DNA of 64,000 nt. Source: DASYAE01 sp036501535 (GTDB lineage: Bacteria > Actinomycetota > Actinomycetes > Streptomycetales > Catenulisporaceae). Below, piece by piece: positions 31,449 to 38,069 of this stretch. Below the pieces are notes generated by a model that was given only the letters and a program-made list of their open reading frames with translations, was not told the DNA's origin and did no database searches. The first letter of the stretch is position 1, and each line of letters opens with the position of its first letter. The DNA lies in the NCBI GenBank assembly GCA_036501535.1, contig DASYAE010000203.1:11945-75944 (forward strand), given 5' to 3'. Both the position numbers and the translations under genes were made by a program.

Positions 31449-32087
31449 ATGAGTGTCAACCTCCAGGCTTCTCTGTTCGACTGCGTCGAGGCGGCCGCGC
31501 CGCCGCGCCTCGGCGATCTGACCAGGCTGCGCCGACGCGAGCTGGCCGGCGGCGCGTGGGTCGATGTGCTGCCGGGCTGGCTGTCCGGCGCCGACACCGT
31601 GTTCGAACAGCTTGTCGAGCAGGTGCCGTGGCGCGCGGAGCGCCGGGAGATGTACGACGCCATGGTGCGCGTGCCTCGGCTGCTCGCCTTCTACCGCCAA
31701 GGCGAGCCGCTGCCGCACCCGATTCTCGAGCCGGCCCGCGCGGCGCTCGGCGCGCATTATGCCGAGGAGCTGGGCGAACCGTTCGTCACTGCCGGACTGT
31801 GCTTCTACCGCGACGGCCGAGACAGCGTCGCCTGGCACGGCGACCGCCGCGGCCGCGGGAATACGCACGACACGATGGTCGCGATCCTCTCGGTTGGCGA
31901 ACCGCGCGTACTGGCGCTGCGTCCGCGCGGGGGAGGCGGCGCGCACCTGCGACTGCCCCTCGGCCACGGCGATCTGCTCGTGATGGGCGGTAGCTGTCAG
32001 CGCACGTGGGATCACGCCGTGCCGAAGACCGCGCGCGGCGCCGGGCCGCGCATCAGCATCCAGTTCCGCCCGCATGGTGTGAGCTGA
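31449..32087 (+). CDS. alkB: AlkB-type 2-oxoglutarate/Fe(II) dioxygenase
   Basis: A 212-residue DNA-repair dioxygenase of the AlkB family, which reverses 1-methyladenine and 3-methylcytosine lesions by oxidative demethylation. The iron ligands are in SVAWHGDRRGRG (HxD) and TWDHAVPKT. The 2-oxoglutarate-binding Arg is in GPRISIQFRPH. Length and motif order are normal. A -10-like TAGAGT (31436-31441) ends seven bases before the ATG, so the message may be leaderless. Its last 35 bases overlap, tail to tail, the end of the methyltransferase gene on the other strand. Confidence 0.93.
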   Translation: MSVNLQASLFDCVEAAAPPRLGDLTRLRRRELAGGAWVDVLPGWLSGADTVFEQLVEQVPWRAERREMYDAMVRVPRLLAFYRQGEPLPHPILEPARAALGAHYAEELGEPFVTAGLCFYRDGRDSVAWHGDRRGRGNTHDTMVAILSVGEPRVLALRPRGGGGAHLRLPLGHGDLLVMGGSCQRTWDHAVPKTARGAGPRISIQFRPHGVS

Positions 32088-32766
32088 GGCCGGCCCCTGC
32101 CTCGCAGGGGTGGAAACTGGCCAGGTAGGCGAGGCTGGGGCCGCGCCGGGCGGTGAGGTGGAGGCCGCGGCCGTCGGCCAGCCGGTGCAGCCGGCCGAAC
32201 GGGATCCAGTGCCGGTCGAAGAACTCGCCGACGACCAGCCGGCCGCCGGGCTTGAGCACCCGGGCCGCCGCGCCCAGCGCACGCTCCGGCTCGGGGATCT
32301 CGCCGAGCGCGGTGACGAGGTAGACCGCGTCGAAGGTGTGGTCGGCGAAGGGCAGCTCGCGGGCGTCCGCGCGGTGCGGGTGGATCGTGGTGACCTTCTC
32401 CCGCTCGGCGCGGGTCATGATGTGGTCCAGCATCTCCTGCTGCACGTCCACGATGTCGAGCCGCCCGTCCGGTCCCAGCTGCGGCGCGACGTGCATCGCC
32501 TGCAGGCCGGTGCCCGGGCCCAGCTCCAGGATGCGTTCCCCGGGCCGGGCCTGGAGCATCGCGTCCAGATCCGCCTTGGCGAGAAACGGCAGTTGGATGT
32601 CCAGCAGCCGACGCTGCGCGTATGGGTAAGGGGCCTGATCGGTGAACCACCAGGCGCCTGCGGCCAGGGCGGCGACGCCGGCTGCGGCGGCAGCCAGCGT
32701 GGCTCGGCGGTGGGTCGGCCGGCCTTGCTTCTGAATCTGCTGCGGGATCACGGGCATGACAGACAT
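32053..32766 (-). CDS. Class I SAM-dependent methyltransferase, membrane-anchored
   Basis: A 237-residue protein with an N-terminal hydrophobic segment (TLAAAAAGVAALAAGAWWF, residues 23-41) that could anchor it in the membrane. A Methyltransf_11-type domain follows: motif I ILELGPGTGLQAMH, the acidic residue in LDIVDVQ, ADARELPFADHTFDAV and a post-motif LKPGGRLVVGEF. The substrate is unknown. It is the second gene of a two-gene unit, 21 bases after the stop of the membrane protein upstream. Its 3' end overlaps alkB by 35 bases on the opposite strand. Confidence 0.87.
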   Translation of the reverse strand: MSVMPVIPQQIQKQGRPTHRRATLAAAAAGVAALAAGAWWFTDQAPYPYAQRRLLDIQLPFLAKADLDAMLQARPGERILELGPGTGLQAMHVAPQLGPDGRLDIVDVQQEMLDHIMTRAEREKVTTIHPHRADARELPFADHTFDAVYLVTALGEIPEPERALGAAARVLKPGGRLVVGEFFDRHWIPFGRLHRLADGRGLHLTARRGPSLAYLASFHPCEAGAGLSSHHAGGTGC

Positions 32767-32787
32767 GAAGTCTCCTTATCGGTCATT

Positions 32788-33267
32788 TCAGGCTTTCCGG
32801 TTCCGGTCCGGTCGACCGGCCGGGAAGGGACGGCGGGTCAGCCGCAGCGCCAAGGCGATGCACGCCACCGCGGTAGGTATCTCGGCCCCCAGCGCCATCA
32901 CGATCGCGACGGCCAACTCGCTGCCGGCGGTCGCCGAGGTCACGTCGAACCATGCGTCGATCAGCAAGAGGGCAGCCGCAGCAGTAGCTGTCAGCGCACA
33001 GCGGTTGTCCGACCGCAGAAGGAAAAGGCCGGTGGCGAACAGAGTCAGGGCCTCACAGCTGTCCAGGCCGACCCAGGCGAGCGCCCAGTGGCTGTCGGTG
33101 GCGCTGGCCGGCAGCGACAGCCACAGGTAGAACACCCACGGGATCATGGCCGGGCCGGCCACGGCGAGCGCCAGGCCGAGCCGCCGCCGATGCGCGGACC
33201 GGAGGCTGTCGCGGCGCGGCTGCGCCGGGCATCGGACCTGGTCCGGACGGCTCAGTGTGGCGAGCAT
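32788..33267 (-). CDS. Hypothetical membrane protein
   Basis: A 159-residue protein with about four transmembrane helices (LGLALAVAGPAMIPWVFYLW, EALTLFATGLFLL, ALTATAAAALLLIDAWFDV, LAVAIVMALGAEIPTAVACI) and a basic C-terminus. GGGAGGAGA lies eight bases before the ATG. It is the first gene of a unit with the membrane-anchored methyltransferase, so the pair may modify a lipid or quinone; that is only inferred from the shared membrane location. Confidence 0.75.
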   Translation of the reverse strand: MLATLSRPDQVRCPAQPRRDSLRSAHRRRLGLALAVAGPAMIPWVFYLWLSLPASATDSHWALAWVGLDSCEALTLFATGLFLLRSDNRCALTATAAAALLLIDAWFDVTSATAGSELAVAIVMALGAEIPTAVACIALALRLTRRPFPAGRPDRNRKA

Positions 33268-33441
33268 GGCAGTGGTCTCCTCCCGTTTCGGCCCGATCGC
33301 CCGGGCCCGGACACCACTGTGGCCGCCGCGGGCCGGTGAATCAGTAGCGTGTGTTTCCGTTTCCGGGGTGGTGCTGGCTACAGCCCGGGACGGCAGCTGG
33401 CGTGATGGATCAGCGGCGACCAGGCCGGTTACGGTGGACCC

Positions 33442-34719
33442 ATGCAGCTGGGAATGATCACCGTCCGCCGCGTCCTGCTGCGTCCCTGGACCCGGCAGAC
33501 CTGGCTGGACCTCCGGGTCACCGCCGTGTCCGCGGCGGTGAGCGTGATCTCGCTGGGTCTGATGTCGCTGCCGTGGGCCGTGTACGTGCCGGTATCGATG
33601 ACGGCAGTGCTCACCTGCGCAGTCGCTTCACTGGCCTTGGTCCTGCTGGCCGGCCCGGCGCTGACCGCGCTGCGGCGCTCGGCGTTCCGCGCAGTGCTCG
33701 GGGCGGAGATCCCGAAACCGCCACCGGCGCCGCCGCGGCCCGCGGTCCGGCCCGGAACGGCGTGGACGGCGGTGAACGATCAGCTCCGTTCGCCGCGCAC
33801 CTGGAGGCAGACGTACTACCACGCGATCGTCGGCCCGTCGCTGAGCCTGCTCGGCGTCCTGGCCGGCCTGGCCTGGATCGCCGCGCTGGCGGCCCTGTTC
33901 TACTCCGTGGTGGAGCTGTTCACGGCCGACCCGCTGTTGCACTGGGACCGGTACGAGGTCCCGATCGTGCTTCTCAGCGTTCTGGTGCTGTACCTGGCCC
34001 CCGGGGCGATCTCCCGCGTGGTCCGGATGGACCTGAAGGCCGCGACCGATCTGCTCGGCCCGAGCCGCGCCGAGCAGCTGGCCCGGAGGGTGGAGACGCT
34101 GACCGAGAGCCGGGCCGCGACCGTGGAGGCGGCCGAGGCCGAACGCCGCCGGATCGAACGCGACCTGCACGACGGTGCGCAGCAACGGCTGGTGTCCCTC
34201 GCGATAGGCCTGGGCCTGGCCCGGGCCACGATGGCAGACGACGTACCGGAGCCCGTCCGCCAGGCGCTGAAAGAGGCGCACGAGCAGGCCAGAGAGGCGT
34301 TGGCCGAACTGCGCAACCTGGTTCGCGGCCTGCATCCGGTCGTGTTGGAGGACAGGGGCCTGGACGCGGCGCTGTCCGGCATCGCGGCGCGGTCGCCGGT
34401 GCCGGTGCGGCTGAGCGTGGACGTGCCCGACCGGATGTCGCCGAGCATCGAGGCGGTCGGCTACTTCATCGTCTCCGAAGCGCTGGCCAACGTGGCCAAG
34501 CACGCCAACGCCAACCAGGCCGACGTCGACGTGCGCCACACCGGCAAGACCCTCCGGATCACCGTCACGGACGACGGGATCGGCGGAGCGGACGCGAGCC
34601 GCGGCACCGGCCTGACCGGGCTGGCCCAGCGCGCGGCCTCAGTAGACGGCGACGTCCGCGTCACCAGCCCCAAAGGCGGCCCGACCACGATTAGGGTGGA
34701 AATACCATGCGCACCGTGA
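33442..34719 (+). CDS. NarL-type sensor histidine kinase
   Basis: A 425-residue membrane kinase. The N-terminal 70 residues hold two to three hydrophobic helices, then a DUF-like sensor loop and two more helices (about residues 130-190). The HisKA_3 dimerisation box is RRRIERDLHDGAQQRLVSLA, with the phosphorylated His at about 243. The ATPase has the N-box EALANVAKHANA, G1 VTDDGIGGA and G2 GTGLTGLAQR. It would phosphorylate the response regulator encoded next, whose start lies 13 bases inside its 3' end. A -10-like TACGGT (33430-33435) ends six bases before the ATG, suggesting a leaderless transcript. Confidence 0.93.
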   Translation: MQLGMITVRRVLLRPWTRQTWLDLRVTAVSAAVSVISLGLMSLPWAVYVPVSMTAVLTCAVASLALVLLAGPALTALRRSAFRAVLGAEIPKPPPAPPRPAVRPGTAWTAVNDQLRSPRTWRQTYYHAIVGPSLSLLGVLAGLAWIAALAALFYSVVELFTADPLLHWDRYEVPIVLLSVLVLYLAPGAISRVVRMDLKAATDLLGPSRAEQLARRVETLTESRAATVEAAEAERRRIERDLHDGAQQRLVSLAIGLGLARATMADDVPEPVRQALKEAHEQAREALAELRNLVRGLHPVVLEDRGLDAALSGIAARSPVPVRLSVDVPDRMSPSIEAVGYFIVSEALANVAKHANANQADVDVRHTGKTLRITVTDDGIGGADASRGTGLTGLAQRAASVDGDVRVTSPKGGPTTIRVEIPCAP

Positions 34720-35357
34720 TCGCCGAGGACTCGGTCCTCCTGCGCGCCGGCCTGACGAAACTGCTGGAGGCCACCGGCTTCGAGGTCGTCGATGCAGTGA
34801 ACGACGCGGAGGAACTGCTGGCAGCAGTGGAGCGGCACCGCCCGGAACTCGTGATCGCAGACGTGCGCATGCCGCCGACGTTCAGAGACGAGGGCATCCG
34901 CGCAGCCCTGGTGATCCGCCGACAGTGGCCGGAGATGCCCATCATGGTGCTGTCACAATACGTGGAGGAACGCTACGCGGTAGACCTGCTGGCCACCCAC
35001 ACCACGGGCCTCGGATACCTGCTGAAGGACCGCGTCGCGGACGTGGACGTGTTCCTGGAGGCACTGCGGAGGGTGGCAGCCGGAGGCACCGCACTGGACC
35101 CGGAAGTAGTCGCACAACTCCTGCTGCGCCGCCAGGACCGCCCCCTGAACCGGCTGACCGCCCGCGAACGCGAGGTGCTGTCCCTGATGGCGGAGGGCCG
35201 CTCGAATGCGGGAATCGCCGAATGCCTGATCGTTAGCGAGAGCGCAGTGGCGAAGCACATCAACAGCATCTTCGCGAAGCTGGACCTCTCGGTCGGGGAT
35301 AAGGACCACCGCAGGGTGTTGGCGGTGCTGCAGTTCTTGAAGGGCAGCGGGTCTTGA
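34707..35357 (+). CDS. NarL/LuxR-family response regulator
   Basis: A 216-residue two-component regulator. The receiver domain has acidic residues in VIAEDSVLLRAGL, the phosphoacceptor Asp in ELVIADVRMPP (about Asp52), Ser in MVLSQYVE and Lys in GYLLKDRVAD. The C-terminus is a LuxR-type helix-turn-helix (LTAREREVLSLMAEGRSNAG, ESAVAKHINSIFAKLDL). The start overlaps the kinase gene, so both are made together. The target genes are not evident; the flavoprotein gene downstream is a candidate by position only. Confidence 0.94.
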   Translation: MRTVIAEDSVLLRAGLTKLLEATGFEVVDAVNDAEELLAAVERHRPELVIADVRMPPTFRDEGIRAALVIRRQWPEMPIMVLSQYVEERYAVDLLATHTTGLGYLLKDRVADVDVFLEALRRVAAGGTALDPEVVAQLLLRRQDRPLNRLTAREREVLSLMAEGRSNAGIAECLIVSESAVAKHINSIFAKLDLSVGDKDHRRVLAVLQFLKGSGS

Positions 35358-35503
35358 CGGGCCCTGACGACGTGGACCCCGAGAGCCACGTCGGACAGCA
35401 GCTCGCCCTAGTCGACGCACTCATCAGCGGATCCCTGACGGCCGACGATCTCGCTGAGCGTGTCAGCGCGGCGAACAGGTTGATCGATCAGCTGAATCGA
35501 TGA
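35354..35503 (+). CDS. Possible 49-residue protein coupled to the response regulator gene
   Basis: A TTG at 35354 overlaps the TGA of the response regulator gene (TTGA) and opens 49 codons. These include HVGQQLALVDALISGSLTAD and ERVSAANRLIDQLNR, an amphipathic helical sequence. About three quarters of third positions are G or C, which is coding-like but somewhat lower than the neighbours. No family is known, and the start codon is weak, so this is tentative. Confidence 0.35.
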   Translation: MTGPDDVDPESHVGQQLALVDALISGSLTADDLAERVSAANRLIDQLNR

Positions 35504-35631
35504 GCCGGCGAGGCGGACGGATTGACGTGCGGCTGGATGGGGCGCACGTCTGCTCGGCAGGCGCCGACACACCGGCCCTGGCCGATGGCGGCGCCGGAAG
35601 CCGGTGAACGCTGTGAAAGACTTGTCTGGTC

Positions 35632-36864
35632 ATGGTGCAAGATTCTTTCGACGTCGCAGTCATCGGCGCTGGTCCCGCCGGGTCCGTTGCTGCGTTTGCG
35701 GCGGCGCGGCGGGGCCTGCGTGTCGCGCTTGTCGATCGGTCGCTCTTCCCTCGGGACAAGACATGCGGAGACGGGATCGGACCCGGCGCGGTGGAGGTGG
35801 TGCACCGCCTCGGCCTTGACACCGTGTTCGACGGCTGCGCGCCGGTCAGGGCCGTCACGATCTTCGGACCGCGCGGTGAGCGGCTGGACAGCGCCATTGC
35901 ACGGGGCGATGGACATGCGGCCTTCGGCCACGTCATCGCTCGCCTTGATCTGGACGGCCGGCTCGTGCGTGAGGCGTTCCGGGCCGGAGCCGCAGACTTC
36001 ACCGGTATGCGTTTCAAGTCCATGCACGTCACACCGGATGCGAGACTCGTCGAAGTGCGCGCGGCAGATGGTACGGAGCATACGATCAGCGCTCGGCTGG
36101 TGGTGGGTGCCGACGGGGCATACTCGCCAGTGCGGAAGGCGCTGACGGCCGGAACGGACGACAACGGGGCCAAGAAGAAGCACTTGAGCCTGGCGATGCG
36201 CGCCTATGCCGAGAGCGAGGACTTCCGGCCCGGCGGGGCATTCGGGCCGCGGCTGCTGTTCGAGTTCGGCCGGGATCTGCTGCCCAACTACGCCTGGTTG
36301 TTCCCGCTCGACGACGGCCGGGTCAACCTCGGAGTCGGTGGCCCGCTCGAGGTCCTGCAGCGCCGCGGCGACGATCTGAAGGTCCTCATGGCGATGTTCG
36401 CCGACAAGTTGCGGGATCGCGGCATCGCGCTCGGAGAGCTGCACGATCAGCGGGCCCATCATCTTCCGCACATCGGCGGCCTGCCGAAGCTGACCTATCC
36501 GCGCGCGGTTCTGATCGGCGACGCCGCGTCGATGATCAATCCGGTCAGCGGTGAGGGTATCGCCTACGCGGTCACCGCGGCCGAGCAGCTTGTCAGCACT
36601 CTGCCATCTAGCCTGAATGAGGCGGCACAGCTCGCTGCGGCGCTGGCCCGGTTCGAGAGCGACTTCCGCCGACGCTATCGTGCCCACTTCGTCTCCAGCC
36701 GCGTGTCGCTGCGGATGCTGCGCAGCCAGCGATGGGCTTCGATGCTGCTGCGGGCCGCTCAGCGCGACCCGCAGATGCTGCAGGACGGCGTGGAGCTGCT
36801 GTTCGGCTTCGGCCGGATCCGCGCCTCCACCGTCCTGCGCGTCCTGCGCTCCGGACTGATCTGA
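35632..36864 (+). CDS. Geranylgeranyl-reductase-family FAD oxidoreductase
   Basis: A 410-residue flavoprotein. The FAD-binding GxGxxG motif is FDVAVIGAGPAGSVAAFAAA near residue 7, followed by ALVDRSLFPRDKTCGDGIGP, the family hallmark of geranylgeranyl reductases. The second FAD contact is PRAVLIGDAASMINPVSGEG. The enzyme would reduce isoprenoid double bonds, for example in menaquinone or membrane lipids, or act on another prenyl or aromatic substrate. The C-terminal region is Arg-rich and hydrophobic, which fits a peripheral membrane location. The ATG at 35632 is the first plausible start. Confidence 0.9.
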   Translation: MVQDSFDVAVIGAGPAGSVAAFAAARRGLRVALVDRSLFPRDKTCGDGIGPGAVEVVHRLGLDTVFDGCAPVRAVTIFGPRGERLDSAIARGDGHAAFGHVIARLDLDGRLVREAFRAGAADFTGMRFKSMHVTPDARLVEVRAADGTEHTISARLVVGADGAYSPVRKALTAGTDDNGAKKKHLSLAMRAYAESEDFRPGGAFGPRLLFEFGRDLLPNYAWLFPLDDGRVNLGVGGPLEVLQRRGDDLKVLMAMFADKLRDRGIALGELHDQRAHHLPHIGGLPKLTYPRAVLIGDAASMINPVSGEGIAYAVTAAEQLVSTLPSSLNEAAQLAAALARFESDFRRRYRAHFVSSRVSLRMLRSQRWASMLLRAAQRDPQMLQDGVELLFGFGRIRASTVLRVLRSGLI

Positions 36865-36873
36865 TATCAGGGT

Positions 36874-36903
36874 TTGACGACACTGTGTGCTGGTCACCAG
36901 AAT
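36874..36903 (+). promoter_or_regulatory. Promoter with predicted leaderless start
   Basis: TTGACG (36874-36879) and CAGAAT (36898-36903) are 18 bases apart. Seven bases past the -10 is the GTG at 36910, which I therefore use as the start of the membrane protein. The GGAGG at 36904-36908 is too close to this GTG to act as its ribosome-binding site. Confidence 0.5.
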
Positions 36904-36909
36904 GGAGGC

Positions 36910-38028
36910 GTGTCGACACAGGGGGTCACCGAAGCGCCGGGCCATCGTACATCTGATGTGCCGTCGGCCGGCTACAGCCCGATGGTGAGAGTCGCTCGCG
37001 CGATCCCGTGGACGCGAGGAGACCGGGGCCGGGAGCGTGTGACGACGTTCGCCGTATTCTGCATCCCTCCGAGCGCCGCGTTCTGGATCTGGTTTCTCGT
37101 CGGCGTGCGCCACAACCTGAGTCACCACTACCACGCCCTCCTTTTCGCCATGCCGCTGGCCTCGCTGTGGATCCTGCTCGGTCCCATGCTGGTGCAGCAG
37201 TGGGAGTTCAACCTCGAATCCCTGATGGCCAGGCTGAAGCAGACCGACCGAGCCGGGGGCTGGGACCTCGACGCCATCGTGGGCAAAGCGCACGGCGCCG
37301 ACCGCGCTTACTACTGGTTCGTGGTGCCCGCGACGCTCGCTGCACCGGCCGCATTCTGGATCGCCTATCCGTACTACGAAGCGGACTTGGCGCTGCGCGG
37401 AATCGCCGACCAGGCGACCGGCTTGGCCGTGATGCTGATCCTGGGCTTCGTCAACAGCAACGGCCTGTGGGGCGCGTACAAATCGATAGCCGTGGTACGC
37501 GCCGCAACCCGCGAAGCGGCGCCCGAATGGCGTCCGTTCCGTCCCGACCAGCCGAACGGCCTACCCGAGCTCAACCGGTTCTGCTGGTCGACGGCCGTCC
37601 AGTTCAGCTTCGGCAGCGTGCTGCTGCCCGCACTCTACATCATTCAGCAACAGGTGCCGCTGGCCACAGCAGTGATCATCCTCTTGTTCGTCGCGGTGCT
37701 CGCCGTCGGCGGCCTGGTGCTCTTCACCGTGCCCACAAGATGGCTGAGGCAACTCGGGCGAGCGCAGCATCGGCGTGCTCTCGCCGCGTTGGCGCCGCTG
37801 ATCGAGCGCACCATGGCTCAGGCCGGCGATCTGGACGGACAGCCGAACGACGAGGTCCAACGGCGCTGGTATGCGCTCGACATAGTGCTGCGACTGCGCG
37901 GCGAGATCGCCGCACTGGATCCGCTGCCGCTGCCGAACCTCATCACCCGCGCGGCGACCACGCTCGTCCTACCCGCGCTGCTCACCCTTGTGCAGATCGC
38001 TCTGACGAGTGCCGCATCAGGACATTGA
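36910..38028 (+). CDS. Hypothetical multi-pass membrane protein
   Basis: A protein of about 372 residues with five or six transmembrane helices: VFCIPPSAAFWIWFLVGV, ALLFAMPLASLWILLGPML, WFVVPATLAAPAAFWIAYPY, LAVMLILGFVNSN, then VIILLFVAVLAVGGLVLFTV and a last one near the C-terminus. A soluble segment, about residues 280-345, carries the conserved-looking QRRWYALDIVLRLRGEIAAL. No enzymatic motif is seen and the function is unknown. The start is uncertain: GTG 36910 is favoured by the promoter geometry; ATG 36982 and TTG 36874 are alternatives. Confidence 0.75.
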   Translation: MSTQGVTEAPGHRTSDVPSAGYSPMVRVARAIPWTRGDRGRERVTTFAVFCIPPSAAFWIWFLVGVRHNLSHHYHALLFAMPLASLWILLGPMLVQQWEFNLESLMARLKQTDRAGGWDLDAIVGKAHGADRAYYWFVVPATLAAPAAFWIAYPYYEADLALRGIADQATGLAVMLILGFVNSNGLWGAYKSIAVVRAATREAAPEWRPFRPDQPNGLPELNRFCWSTAVQFSFGSVLLPALYIIQQQVPLATAVIILLFVAVLAVGGLVLFTVPTRWLRQLGRAQHRRALAALAPLIERTMAQAGDLDGQPNDEVQRRWYALDIVLRLRGEIAALDPLPLPNLITRAATTLVLPALLTLVQIALTSAASGH

Positions 38029-38069
38029 GGCGGATCTAACGTGCCACCGGACACGTGCCGCGGCGCCTG

